Shown: positions 1 through 8,456 of the stretch, piece by piece
Numbering within the stretch: position 1 is the stretch's first letter
Layout: every line of letters begins with the position of its first letter
NCBI GenBank assembly: GCA_022706085.1
Contig: JAKJDF010000005.1
Coordinates: forward strand, 124,001 to 188,000
Direction: 5' to 3'
Length of the DNA: 64,000 bases
Source of the DNA: Candidatus Latescibacterota bacterium
GTDB taxonomy: Bacteria > Latescibacterota > MWCZ01
The notes under the pieces: model-generated
The model's database searches: none
What the model was told of the DNA's origin: nothing
What the model saw: only the letters and a program-made list of their open reading frames with translations
Translations under genes and position numbers: made by a program

Positions 1-14
1 TCACTCGGAGACCG
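1..14. repeat. Truncated copy of palindromic repeat family A
   Basis: The first 16 bases match bases 177-192 exactly, which are the right end of a complete family A copy. The rest of this copy lies before the window. Confidence 0.5.
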
Positions 15-63
15 GCTCAGGGGCGGACGGGGTGCTGGGAGGAAGGCCAGCCACGGCAAGACA

Positions 64-116
64 GGTCATCGAGTGGTGAACCGGCCGCAGCGCCGGTTCG
101 GTGTATCGAGATGACC
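64..116. repeat. Palindromic repeat family A, copy 1
   Basis: The unit starts GGTCATCGAG, ends TATCGAGATGACC and holds an inner GC-rich inverted repeat (AACCGGC/GCCGGTT). It is the reverse orientation of the copy at 31086-31140. The ends are imperfect inverted repeats, as in REP or MITE-like elements. No coding function is seen in bases 1-259. Confidence 0.65.
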
Positions 117-144
117 GGCGGGGGGACACGGACGTTCCGCGCCG

Positions 145-190
145 GGCTCCTCGATACAACGTCCGCTTCGCGTCCGTCACTCGGAGACCG
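145..190. repeat. Palindromic repeat family A, copy 2
   Basis: CTCGATACAAC at the left, GTCACTCGGAGACC at the right and a short variable inner hairpin. It lies downstream of panD. A direct repeat AACCGGCGCTCGC follows at 210-222 and 232-244. Confidence 0.6.
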
Positions 191-259
191 GCGCGCGAAG
201 AGCTTCAGCAACCGGCGCTCGCCGACGTTAAAACCGGCGCTCGCGATCGGAGGTGATGT

Positions 260-640
260 CTACGCGGGCCGTACGACTTCCCGCAACTGGTTCTGGGGGC
301 CCAGCACCACGATCGTCGGGCGGAAGGCCGGTGCGTCGGATTCCGGCACGAGGCTGTAGGCGATGACGATGACGGTATCACCTACTTCCGCAAGACGGGC
401 CGCCGGGCCGTTCAAGCAGACCTCACCGGTGTCCCGGTCGCCCGGGATGATATACGTTTCGAACCGTTCACCGTTGTTGAGATTGACCACGTGGACTTTT
501 TCGTACAGGTACATCCCCGCGGCATCGAGGAGGTTCCGGTCAACCGTGATGCTGCCTTCGTACTGCAGCTTCGTCTCGGTAACGGTCGCGTTGTGAAGCT
601 TCGCGCGGCACATGGTGACGTAGTTCGGGAGGGCGTCCAT
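260..640 (-). CDS. panD: Aspartate 1-decarboxylase PanD
   Basis: Pyruvoyl-dependent enzyme that turns L-aspartate into beta-alanine, the amine half of pantothenate. The 126 aa length is normal for the family. The self-cleavage site is visible as YEGSITVD, with Gly29-Ser30 as the processing bond, and the conserved LNGPAAR and GD.VIV.AY motifs follow. The ATG at 640 has AAAGGA about ten bases upstream. An ATG at codon 10 would match the shorter E. coli N-terminus and is the alternative start. It is the last gene of folB-folK-panC-panD, 75 bp after panC, so it probably shares their transcript. Its product is the co-substrate of PanC next door. Identification is firm from the motif and the context. 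Confidence 0.95.
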   Translation of the reverse strand: MDALPNYVTMCRAKLHNATVTETKLQYEGSITVDRNLLDAAGMYLYEKVHVVNLNNGERFETYIIPGDRDTGEVCLNGPAARLAEVGDTVIVIAYSLVPESDAPAFRPTIVVLGPQNQLREVVRPA

Positions 641-715
641 GGTACTACATTCCTTTCAATGGTGAACAATTCCGTGAGTATTCCGTAATCAAGTTCACAA
701 TTCCCGCCTCGTCGA

Positions 716-1579
716 TCAGAACTCCCCGGTTCCGTCCTCGCGGACCCACCAGTTGTCAATCAGGCGGGTTTTTCCCACGCGGATAGCCCCGGCGACGAGC
801 GTTCCGCTGCGCACCATCGCGACGGGCTCAAGCGTTCTCTGCGACACGATTTCAAGGTAATCCAGCCGCGCGGCCGGTTCTTCGGCCAGCACATTCATCA
901 TCAGCGCCCGCAACACCGCGCTTTTTCGCTCGCCTTCGTTCCACGTGCGGAAACCGGTCTGCAGCGCGCGGGCAAGCACGACTGCCTGTTTTCGTTCGGC
1001 AATCGAGAGATACACGTTGCGCGAGCTCATCGCAAGGCCGTCCGCTTCGCGCACGGTGGGGGCGACGTCGAGTTCGACGCCAAAGTCGAGATCCCGCACC
1101 ATGCGCTGCAGAATGATGGCCTGCTGGGCGTCTTTCCTTCCGAACACCGCCACGTGGGGCTGAACGATGTGAAACAGCTTGGCGACGACCAGCGTTACGC
1201 CGGCGAAATGCGAGGGCCGGATGGCTCCCTCGAGCCTGGCCGAAAGGCCTTCCACCCTCACCGCGGTGATGCAGCCCGAGGGGTACATCTCCCCGGTGGG
1301 GGGCGCAAACACCACCGCAACGCCCTCCTGCGCGAGGAGGTCAACGTCCCGTTCGAGTGTCCTCGGATAGGAGGCAAAATCCTCGCGCGGCCCGAACTGC
1401 GTCGGATTCACGAAAATGCTGGCCACGACGACGTCAGCGTTCGTCTTTGCTCTCGTTATAAGGCTCAGGTGCCCGGCGTGGAGCGCGCCCATGGTCGGCA
1501 CGAACCCGATGCGCGTGCCGCGCCGACGCTCGTGGTCAGACCACTGCCGCATTTCGGCGACAGTCGTAATCATCCGCAT
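716..1579 (-). CDS. panC: Pantothenate synthetase PanC
   Basis: Pantoate--beta-alanine ligase: activates pantoate with ATP and joins it to beta-alanine. The 287 aa protein has the nucleotidyltransferase motif PTMGALHAGH (HAGH at residues 34-37), the KDAQQ ATP-binding motif and the MSSRNVYLS signature. The frame is open for 23 more codons upstream, but I place the start at the ATG at 1579 because it overlaps the folK stop as TAATG, a typical coupled junction, and because the protein then begins just before the Rossmann strand as in the family. It is cotranscribed with folB, folK and panD. Confidence 0.96.
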   Translation of the reverse strand: MRMITTVAEMRQWSDHERRRGTRIGFVPTMGALHAGHLSLITRAKTNADVVVASIFVNPTQFGPREDFASYPRTLERDVDLLAQEGVAVVFAPPTGEMYPSGCITAVRVEGLSARLEGAIRPSHFAGVTLVVAKLFHIVQPHVAVFGRKDAQQAIILQRMVRDLDFGVELDVAPTVREADGLAMSSRNVYLSIAERKQAVVLARALQTGFRTWNEGERKSAVLRALMMNVLAEEPAARLDYLEIVSQRTLEPVAMVRSGTLVAGAIRVGKTRLIDNWWVREDGTGEF

Positions 1580-2121
1580 TATGACGCACCTTCCCCGCGC
1601 ACTCCAGGCGGCGGGACAAACCAGTCGTTCTCTTCGACCACCACGCACACCCCGCCGGTATCACCCAGCGCGTCGATGAGATCTCCGACGCTGCGGTGTT
1701 CGACCGGATGCACCCAGTCCGGCGCGACATCCCGGAGCGGAACAAGCACGAACGCGCGTCGTGCGATTTCCGGGTGCGGCAGACGCAACTCCGCAGTTTC
1801 GTGCACCATCCCGCCGCAGTCGAGAATGTCTATGTCAATGGTTCGCGGTCCCCAGCGCACCGTCCGCTGCCGTCCGCCGGCGTCTTCCGCGTTCCGGCAT
1901 CGCGAAAGGAGTTCCTCCGGGGTGAGCCCGGTCACGATCTCTGCCACCGCGTTGTAATAGGGCCCCTGGGGCGGTCCCACCGGAGCCGTTTCGTAGAGGC
2001 GGGAGACCGCAACGATCTTCAGATCACCGCCACGCGACACTCTTGCGAGGGCCTGGCGGAGATTGTCCCTGCGGTCACCCAGGTTCGATCCAAGCGCCAG
2101 AAAGCAACGCGAGCGGTTCAA
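1579..2121 (-). CDS. folK: Dihydropteridine pyrophosphokinase FolK
   Basis: 2-amino-4-hydroxy-6-hydroxymethyldihydropteridine pyrophosphokinase (HPPK). It transfers pyrophosphate from ATP to the pterin in folate synthesis. Visible signatures are LALGSNLGDR near the N-terminus, ETAPVG, PYYNAV, and the active-site block RWGPRTIDIDIL followed by LPHPEIARRAFVL. I choose the TTG at 2121, which overlaps the folB stop as TTGA and gives about 180 aa. A longer reading from 2184 would lie inside folB. The stop overlaps the panC start (TAATG). The next enzyme, dihydropteroate synthase, is not in this window. Confidence 0.94.
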   Translation of the reverse strand: MNRSRCFLALGSNLGDRRDNLRQALARVSRGGDLKIVAVSRLYETAPVGPPQGPYYNAVAEIVTGLTPEELLSRCRNAEDAGGRQRTVRWGPRTIDIDILDCGGMVHETAELRLPHPEIARRAFVLVPLRDVAPDWVHPVEHRSVGDLIDALGDTGGVCVVVEENDWFVPPPGVRGEGAS

Positions 2122-2531
2122 AGGTTGCCCCGTTGCACCACGGCTTCGGCGCCCACCGTCACCACGCCTCCAAGGGGCACGCACGGTTTTCTCACCGTCA
2201 CGCGCACGCCAACCATCGGGAAGGTTGCCAGGATTTCATGCGCAATTTCCCGCGCCATCACTTCGATAAGCCGGTACCGCCGTTCGGTGACGCATGCGTT
2301 GCAGATGCCGTAGACGATGCGGTAATCCGGGGTGGTGGAGAGGTCGCCGTCCACGACCTTTTCGGCGTCAATGGCCATTTCCACGTCCACCTCGAACCGC
2401 TGGCCGATTTTGCGCTCCTGAGGCGTCGCACCGTGAAACCCGTAGAATTGCATGCCCCGCAGGCGCACCACATCCGGCGCGTGGGAAATGTCCGCGGGAA
2501 CGGAGGAGGGAGCTCGAACCCGTTTCGGCAC
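2118..2531 (-). CDS. folB: Dihydroneopterin aldolase FolB
   Basis: Converts 7,8-dihydroneopterin to the hydroxymethyl pterin used by FolK. The core begins VVRLRGMQFYGFHGATPQER, containing the conserved active-site Glu, and ends with the catalytic Lys in TVRKPCVPLGG. The start is uncertain. The frame is open to a TTG at 2561, but a -10-like TATAAT at 2570-2575 would put the transcript start almost on that codon. The GTG at 2531 follows a weak GGGG site and is used here (137 aa). A GTG at 2471 would match the shortest family members. It is the first gene of a four-gene folate/pantothenate operon, with four-base overlap to folK. Confidence 0.9.
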   Translation of the reverse strand: MPKRVRAPSSVPADISHAPDVVRLRGMQFYGFHGATPQERKIGQRFEVDVEMAIDAEKVVDGDLSTTPDYRIVYGICNACVTERRYRLIEVMAREIAHEILATFPMVGVRVTVRKPCVPLGGVVTVGAEAVVQRGNL

Positions 2532-2569
2532 TGTGGCCCCGTTTCTTCGCGTCAATTGCAACTCGTAGA

Positions 2570-2598
2570 ATTATACACTACGCGGCGAGGCGAAACAG
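2570..2598 (-). promoter_or_regulatory. Possible sigma-70-type promoter of folB operon
   Basis: A perfect -10 hexamer TATAAT (2575 to 2570 on the minus strand) has CTGTTT 17 bases upstream. The -10 is strong and the -35 weak. It sits between the divergent folB and creatininase-family genes. Confidence 0.4.
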
Positions 2599-2686
2599 GT
2601 CAAGCGGCGGCATGCCGCCCGGTTTGTCCCACGTTCGTGTGCAACGCCGGGCCGCCGACTCATCCCCGCGCCAGACAGGAGAGGAA

Positions 2687-3448
2687 ATGGAGCGCCGGTA
2701 CGAACACCTTCGCCCTGCGGACATCATACGGCTGCGGCAGGCTTTTCCACTCGCATACGTACCTCTCGGAACGCTCGAGTGGCACGGTCCGCACAATCCG
2801 GCGGGGCTGGACGGCCTGAAAGCACACGCGTTGTGCCTCCGCGCGGCGGAAGGAGGCGGAGGGATCGTGCTTCCCGTGGTGTGGTACGGCGAGCACCGTG
2901 AGTCGCACCTGATGGAGATCAACGCGAGCGTGGGAAAAGAAATCATTACACGAATGGGACTGAATCCTGAGGATTTTAAGCCTGGTTATACGCAATCGGG
3001 CTCTATCCTTGCCCAGGCGCAGGACTATGTCGCGTTGCTGTGGAAGGTTTGCTGCCAGGTGAAATCCCTCGGATTCAAAGGCCTGATTTTTCTGAACGGT
3101 CATTATCCACTTACCCATTACGGGCGGTTCGTGGGCCACCTCGCCACGCGCCATCTCGGCCTTGCAAACTGGGCCGGGCACGAAGGCCAGATTCTGGAAG
3201 AGGCGGGCGAACCGGGGCACGGGGACCACGCAGGGAAGTGGGAGACCTCCCTTTTGATGGCGCTCCTGCCGGACGACGTGAACCTTCAGGCGCTCCGAGA
3301 CGCGGGGGAGTTCGTCGGCTGCGGGCGCGATGCGCTGGAGAGCACCGCTGAAGAAGGTGAATACTGGGCGCGCAGGATTGTCGCCGCACTTATCGCAAAG
3401 GGCCGCGATCTCCTGCCTGATTTCGCCGCGAAGAGCACTTCGGTCTGA
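2687..3448 (+). CDS. Creatininase-family amidohydrolase
   Basis: The 253 aa protein belongs by motif to the creatininase / creatinine amidohydrolase family, metal enzymes that open cyclic amides or formamide bonds. Visible metal-binding elements are GTLEWHGPH with LDGLKAH (residues about 28-48), NGHYP near the middle, and HAGKWETSLL near residue 185. Many members read NGHGGN at the second element; here it is NGHYP, so the substrate may differ. The ATG at 2687 follows AGGAGAGGAA directly and excludes 131 upstream codons that overlap folB. It is divergent from folB and convergent with the flippase gene. The true substrate cannot be told from sequence. Confidence 0.82.
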   Translation: MERRYEHLRPADIIRLRQAFPLAYVPLGTLEWHGPHNPAGLDGLKAHALCLRAAEGGGGIVLPVVWYGEHRESHLMEINASVGKEIITRMGLNPEDFKPGYTQSGSILAQAQDYVALLWKVCCQVKSLGFKGLIFLNGHYPLTHYGRFVGHLATRHLGLANWAGHEGQILEEAGEPGHGDHAGKWETSLLMALLPDDVNLQALRDAGEFVGCGRDALESTAEEGEYWARRIVAALIAKGRDLLPDFAAKSTSV

Positions 3449-3476
3449 ATGCGGCGCGTTCCCCCACGCGTGCAGC

Positions 3477-4898
3477 CTACTCTCGGTCCGGGCCCCTTTT
3501 GCGCAAGGCCAAAAACGCGCCGACGGCAAGAGTACCACCCGTCCATGCGAGCGCGATTCCTGCCCTCGGCAGGTCACCCTCGAACACGCGGCGCAGAACG
3601 AGAGTAGGCAGCGTAACGAGTCCGGCACCGGTCAGAGCCCAGAAGAGGCTTCCCCACGGGAAAAACCCGACCCGTTCCGTCCGCAGTTCTCCTCGCACGC
3701 TCGCAACATAATACCCCGCCTGCACATACGTAGCCACCGCGGTGGCAATCGCCGGGCCCAGTGGGCCAATCGCCGCAGCCAGCACCACGCTGAGCACCAG
3801 ATTCACTGCCACATCAATCACCGCCCCGTTCACGAGCACCCTGGATCTACCCATTGCGACCAGCAGGGACGAGTACACCGCAATGCGCACAGGCAACGCA
3901 AGCAGGTAGATGCGGAACACCGGCAGTCCGTCCTCGTACTGCCGCGTGAAAAGAACCCGGAGCAGTTCCGGTGCCCAGATCCACGACCAGAGCCATATGG
4001 GGAAAATCAGCCACGCGGACATTGTGATCGACCGGTGCCAGACTGCGAGGACGTCCACGTTCCTTTTCGCAGTCCAGTGCGCGCTCATTTCCGGTAGTAT
4101 CGCGGACGCGATCGCGCTGAAAAACACCGACATGAACGGCACCTCCCACGCCCCAGTGACGTACCAGGCGAGGGTGCCGGCGGAGAAGAAAATACCGACC
4201 ACTGCTCTGTCGATGGTTCCTGACGCGATGCCGAGTGCGCGATGGCCGGATACCGCGATGCTCGTTTTCAGGAGCTGGCCCGCGCCTGCCAGCGGGCGCC
4301 ACTGAACGCCCGTCCATGCAACACCGGTAACCTTCGCCAGCGCCACCGCCCGCGCGCAGGCCGCCAGAGCCAGCGCGGCATACGCAACGCTGATCGAAGG
4401 CCGCCAGAGGACCCCCACCAGCGCGAGGGCCAATCCCCCCAAGGCGCTTATTGCCGATATCGCGGCGATCGCGGCGTGGCGGTCCTCCACGACGAGTGCG
4501 GATTCGAGTACCGCGGCAACGATGGTGGCGGCGATGAGGAACCCCGACCAGGCGAATGCGGAGGACAACCCCGGAAAAGCGGGGAGGAAACCCACGAGGA
4601 AAAGAATCGCGCCGGTCGCCAGACCCGCCGCGCCCGCGATTGCCAGGGCAGTCCGGTAGAGATCGTGCCGGCGGCCGGGTTCCGCCGCCCCCGCCACCTG
4701 AAGCAGACCGAGAGGAATGCCCAGATCGAGAAGCGCGGCAAACGTGAGCACGACCCTGATTTCGTGAAACCAGCCGAAATCGTGCTGGCTGACAACGCGA
4801 ACCAGCAACATGTTCAACGCGAACTGCGCGGCTACGCCCGCACCGCGGCCCACGCTGAGTGCAACCGTCTTCCGCGTCAATCTCCCCGGACGAATCAT
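3477..4898 (-). CDS. Polysaccharide flippase, Wzx/MATE-like
   Basis: A 473 aa integral membrane protein with about 12-14 hydrophobic segments. It resembles the lipopolysaccharide / polysaccharide flippase branch of the MOP superfamily, which moves lipid-linked sugars across the inner membrane. The N-terminus (GRGAGVAAQFALNMLLVRVV) and the YGWF-like element HDFGWFHEIR are typical of the group. The ATG at 4898 is preferred over upstream codons because it precedes the first membrane helix. It is divergent from an RmlC-like epimerase 113 bp away, which supports a role in surface glycan assembly. Exact cargo is unknown. Confidence 0.8.
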   Translation of the reverse strand: MIRPGRLTRKTVALSVGRGAGVAAQFALNMLLVRVVSQHDFGWFHEIRVVLTFAALLDLGIPLGLLQVAGAAEPGRRHDLYRTALAIAGAAGLATGAILFLVGFLPAFPGLSSAFAWSGFLIAATIVAAVLESALVVEDRHAAIAAISAISALGGLALALVGVLWRPSISVAYAALALAACARAVALAKVTGVAWTGVQWRPLAGAGQLLKTSIAVSGHRALGIASGTIDRAVVGIFFSAGTLAWYVTGAWEVPFMSVFFSAIASAILPEMSAHWTAKRNVDVLAVWHRSITMSAWLIFPIWLWSWIWAPELLRVLFTRQYEDGLPVFRIYLLALPVRIAVYSSLLVAMGRSRVLVNGAVIDVAVNLVLSVVLAAAIGPLGPAIATAVATYVQAGYYVASVRGELRTERVGFFPWGSLFWALTGAGLVTLPTLVLRRVFEGDLPRAGIALAWTGGTLAVGAFLALRKRGPDRE

Positions 4899-5011
4899 GT
4901 GGGTACCACCCGACGGGTTGCCGGGAACGCCGTTTTCGCGTTGCACGGCGATTTCGTTATCTTGAACAACATGCGTTGTCCCCCGCTGAAGTGCCACGGA
5001 AGGAAATCAAC

Positions 5012-5521
5012 ATGGCCGACGAACGAATTGATCCACGGTACGCAGGAAACCGGCAGAACCCGAAAGCCCCGCGCCCCATCGAAGGGGTTGTTGTCACTTC
5101 AATAAAGGAAAACGTGGACGACCGGCAAAGTCTCTCCGTATACCTCAAAGCGTCAGACCCGTTCTTCGCAGGTTTTGCCCAGAGTTACGTCACGCGAACC
5201 ACCCGCGGCGTGGTAAAGGCGTGGCATTACCATTTGCACCAGACCGACGTGTGGTACGTGGCAGCAGGAAAAATCAAAGTCGGCCTGTTTGATGCGCGAA
5301 AGGATTCGCCCACGTGCGGGGTTGCGAATGAAGTGATAATGGGAGGCGGCGCCAACGTGACCCTTGCGATACCCCCGGGAGTGTTTCACGGATACCTGAC
5401 ACTCAGTGAGGAAGCGGTGCTCATCAACACGACCAATACCGCGTACGACCCGTCCGACGAGTACCGCGCCGACTGGAATGACCCCCGGTTGCCTTTCGTG
5501 TGGGAGGTGGTCAACCGTTAG
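5012..5521 (+). CDS. RmlC-like dTDP-4-dehydrorhamnose 3,5-epimerase
   Basis: A 169 aa single-domain cupin. Family features are the active-site His region KAWHYHLHQTDVWYV, the glycine-rich turn before VTLAIPPGVFHGYLTL (second cupin block), and the C-terminal YDPSDEYRADWNDPRL, which matches the conserved end of dTDP-sugar epimerases. It would invert carbons of a nucleotide-activated 4-keto sugar for rhamnose or a related surface sugar. The rest of rmlABD is not in the window, so it could also act on another sugar nucleotide. The ATG at 5012 follows ACGGAAGGA. Its stop overlaps the stop of convergent xseA. Confidence 0.82.
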   Translation: MADERIDPRYAGNRQNPKAPRPIEGVVVTSIKENVDDRQSLSVYLKASDPFFAGFAQSYVTRTTRGVVKAWHYHLHQTDVWYVAAGKIKVGLFDARKDSPTCGVANEVIMGGGANVTLAIPPGVFHGYLTLSEEAVLINTTNTAYDPSDEYRADWNDPRLPFVWEVVNR

Positions 5522-6741
5522 CCGAGGCGGCCCTCCACTTTCCCGAGAATTATGCCGCGGTGGAGGCGGACGCGGAAACGGTCTTTCACATCAACATCGG
5601 TCGCACTGGTGATGAGCGTTCCGTCCGGTTCGCGCTCGCAAACCGCATACCCGCGCCCGAGAATCTTGAGCGGGCTCAAGGCATCCAACCGGGCAGCGGC
5701 TTTCCCGAACGCGTTCCGCCTCTGTCGCACAAGCCGTTCAAACCGGATGCCCGCAGTCTCCACCAACCGGTCAATATCCTGTGACATCCGATCCACGCGC
5801 GTTACCAGCCGGCGCGCAACATCGGCACTCCACGTGCGGCGCACCTGGTCCACCGAGCGGTTCACTCTGTCTCTCATGCCCGAAACCATCTCTCCGAGCA
5901 TGCCCGTGACATAGGCTCGGATTTCGGCCTGGTCAGGCACGACGATTTCGGCCGCGGCGGAGGGAGTCGGCGCTCGAACATCCGCCGCGAAATCTGCCAG
6001 GGTGAAATCGATCTCGTGACCCACCGCCGACACGACCGGAATCTTCGAGCCCGCGACCGCGCGAACGAGGTGTTCCTCGTTAAACGCCCAAAGATCCTCG
6101 AGCGAACCTCCTCCCCGCCCCACGATCAGGACATCTGCTTCACCGTGACGGTTCAGTTCGTCAATTGCCGCCGCCACATCAGCCGCTGCTTCCGCTCCCT
6201 GAACAATCGCGGGGCGAACTATGATTCGTGTCGTCGGCATCCTACGGCCAATTACAGTGATGATATCCCGGACCGCCGCTCCCGTCCCGGAAGTGATAAC
6301 GCCAACGACCTCCGGCCATCTGGGCAGGGGCCGTTTCCGCGCGTTGTCGAAAAGCCCCTCCTCCGCCAGGCGCGCCTTGAGCTGCTCGAACGCCTGTTGC
6401 AGGGCTCCGATGCCGGCTGGTTGAAGATAACTCACCATCAACTGGTGCTGGCCGTATGCCTCGTACAGATCTAGGCTCCCCCGAGCCAGAACCTGCATGC
6501 CGTCCTGCGGCAGGAAGGAGAGTCTTGCGGTTGACGAGCGCCACATCACGCACCGAAGTTGTGCTCCTGCGTCTTTGAGCGTGAAATACCAGTGCCCGGA
6601 CGCCTGGCGCCTGAAGTTGCTGACTTCGCCAGTAACCCAGAGAACACCGAACGATGAAGTGATGAGCTCTTTGAGCTGCGCGGTAATCTCGCTTACGGTG
6701 AGCGCATCCGCGCCAGGAGCAGCGTCGGGGTGTGCCCTCAC
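5518..6741 (-). CDS. xseA: Exodeoxyribonuclease VII large subunit
   Basis: A 407 aa protein of usual family length. It starts with the OB-fold tRNA_anti domain (LTVSEITAQLKELI, LWVTGEVSNFR, SGHWYFTLKD), followed by the catalytic region with the RGGGSLEDLWAFN motif and SAVGHEIDFTLADFAAD, and ends GRGYAVCERE. With XseB it degrades single-stranded DNA to oligonucleotides. The GTG start at 6741 lies six bases after the folD stop with AGGCGGTGA in front of it. It is the last gene of the rny-ymdB-folD-xseA group. A small subunit gene xseB is not seen next to it. Confidence 0.95.
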   Translation of the reverse strand: MRAHPDAAPGADALTVSEITAQLKELITSSFGVLWVTGEVSNFRRQASGHWYFTLKDAGAQLRCVMWRSSTARLSFLPQDGMQVLARGSLDLYEAYGQHQLMVSYLQPAGIGALQQAFEQLKARLAEEGLFDNARKRPLPRWPEVVGVITSGTGAAVRDIITVIGRRMPTTRIIVRPAIVQGAEAAADVAAAIDELNRHGEADVLIVGRGGGSLEDLWAFNEEHLVRAVAGSKIPVVSAVGHEIDFTLADFAADVRAPTPSAAAEIVVPDQAEIRAYVTGMLGEMVSGMRDRVNRSVDQVRRTWSADVARRLVTRVDRMSQDIDRLVETAGIRFERLVRQRRNAFGKAAARLDALSPLKILGRGYAVCEREPDGTLITSATDVDVKDRFRVRLHRGIILGKVEGRLG

Positions 6742-6747
6742 GTGGGG

Positions 6748-7626
6748 TCACCGCCTCATGTCACGCAGTTCGGCGGCGCGCAAAGTGTTTTCCATCAGGA
6801 TCGCCACCGTCATCGGGCCAACTCCCCCCGGCACAGGGGTGATCCAACTCGCGACTTCACTCGCGGCACCGAAGTCCACGTCACCAACGAATCGTTTCCC
6901 GCGCGGCGCTGACGCGTCCTCGACCTCATTCATGCCAACGTCCACAACAACTGCTCCCGCCTTGACCATATCGCCGGTGATCACGTTCGGGCGGCCTGCC
7001 GCCACAATGAGGATGTCCGCCTGCCGCGTGTAATACCCCATATCGCGCGTGCCGGTATGGCAGACCGTGACGGTCGCGTTCGCTCCGGACGCCTTTTGAA
7101 GCATGATGTTGGCCATCGGTTTGCCGACGATGTTGGAACGCCCCACCACCACGACGTGCTTGCCCGCGGTTTCAATTGAGTTCAACACCAATAGCCTCTG
7201 CACGCCGGCGGGGGTACACGGGAGGAACCGTGGAGTACCGGCCACCAGTAGACCCACGTTCTCCGGATGAAAACAGTCTACGTCCTTCCACGGAGAGATC
7301 GCGTTCACCAGCTCCGTTTCGTTCAACCCTCGCGGTAGTGGAGACTGAACGAGGATACCGTCCACATCCGGATCAGCGTTGAGTTCGCGCACAAGCTCGA
7401 GAAGTTCCGCCTGCGTCGTGCTGGAAGGAAGACGGCGGAACACAGACCGTATCCCCGATTCCGCGCATGCCCGTTCCTTGTTTCGCACGTAAAGCGCGGA
7501 CGCGGGGTCGTCACCGACAAGAACGGCACACAAACTCGGGGCCGGTGACAGACATTGCGCTCGGGAGAGGACTTCACGTCGAATGGCAGCGGAGGCGGCT
7601 TTGCCGTCAAGCAGTTGCGCAGACAT
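6748..7626 (-). CDS. folD: Methylenetetrahydrofolate dehydrogenase/cyclohydrolase FolD
   Basis: Bifunctional enzyme that interconverts 5,10-methylene-, methenyl- and 10-formyl-tetrahydrofolate with NADP. The 292 aa protein shows the catalytic YVRNK Lys (about residue 50), the QSPLPRGL motif, DVDCFHPENVG, the NADP-binding VVVGRSNIVGKPMA and the C-terminal TPVPGGVGPMT. The start overlaps the preceding ymdB stop as TAATG, so the two are translationally coupled. xseA follows after six bases. Folate one-carbon supply and nuclease genes often sit together in this order. Confidence 0.97.
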   Translation of the reverse strand: MSAQLLDGKAASAAIRREVLSRAQCLSPAPSLCAVLVGDDPASALYVRNKERACAESGIRSVFRRLPSSTTQAELLELVRELNADPDVDGILVQSPLPRGLNETELVNAISPWKDVDCFHPENVGLLVAGTPRFLPCTPAGVQRLLVLNSIETAGKHVVVVGRSNIVGKPMANIMLQKASGANATVTVCHTGTRDMGYYTRQADILIVAAGRPNVITGDMVKAGAVVVDVGMNEVEDASAPRGKRFVGDVDFGAASEVASWITPVPGGVGPMTVAILMENTLRAAELRDMRR

Positions 7627-8444
7627 TAATCTGACTCCTCATCGTCTGAAAGTGTACCACCTGTGTGAGCATAATGCACGTTCACGCGTTCTATCCCGGT
7701 GGAAAGACCGGTCGCGCCGTCAATTTCAACGATCACGCCCGAGAGCCTTACGTCGTTTTTCGCGGGAACCAGCCGGGGGCTCAAACCGGTGATCAGCCGT
7801 TGAATGGCTGTTTTTGTATCCATTCCGATCACCGAATCAAACGGGCCTGTCATCCCGACATCCGTGATGTATGCTGTCCCATGTGGCAACACGCGCTCGT
7901 CTGCCGTCTGCACATGCGTGTGCGTGCCAACTACTGCAGCCACGTCACCGTCGAGATACCAGCCCATTGCCAGTTTCTCCGACGTTGCTTCAGCGTGAAA
8001 ATCCACCACGATGGACACCGTTTCTGCGTGCAGGGATTCGATCTCGCGCCTGGCGGTCCGGAACGGGCAGTCTATGGCCTTCATGAAGACCCGCCCCTGA
8101 AGGCTCAAGACGCCCAGTGCCTCGCCTTTTTTTGTGCGTACCACCATCGAACCGACGCCGGTGACCCCACTCGGGTAATTGGCGGGGCGAAGAAGACGGC
8201 CACTTTCGATGAGTGACAGGCCCTCTCGTTTGTCCCAAGCATGGTTTCCGGTCGTTATGACGTCCGCACCTGATTCCCACAGGGCTTCGGCGATTCTCGG
8301 GTTGATCCCAGCGCCGGCCGCCGCGTTTTCCGCATTCACCACCACGGCATCAATGTTCTTGTCCGCCCTGAGCCGAGGAATCAGCACGCCGGCGGCACGG
8401 CGCCCCGCCCTACCAACGATATCCCCCACAAAAAGAACCCGCAT
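7626..8444 (-). CDS. ymdB: YmdB-type metallophosphoesterase
   Basis: 272 aa, TIGR00282-like calcineurin-fold phosphodiesterase. Metal-binding motifs are GDIVGRAGR (residues 7-15), NAENAA, GNHAWDK, DFHAEATSEK and GTHTHVQTAD. In Bacillus the homologue hydrolyses 2',3'-cyclic nucleotides and influences development. Its gene is very often next to rny, as here (12 bases downstream of it). The protein likely works in RNA turnover or cyclic nucleotide control together with RNase Y. Family assignment is firm; substrate is inferred from homologues. It overlaps folD by one base. Confidence 0.92.
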   Translation of the reverse strand: MRVLFVGDIVGRAGRRAAGVLIPRLRADKNIDAVVVNAENAAAGAGINPRIAEALWESGADVITTGNHAWDKREGLSLIESGRLLRPANYPSGVTGVGSMVVRTKKGEALGVLSLQGRVFMKAIDCPFRTARREIESLHAETVSIVVDFHAEATSEKLAMGWYLDGDVAAVVGTHTHVQTADERVLPHGTAYITDVGMTGPFDSVIGMDTKTAIQRLITGLSPRLVPAKNDVRLSGVIVEIDGATGLSTGIERVNVHYAHTGGTLSDDEESD

Positions 8445-8456
8445 GCGGAACGTTCC

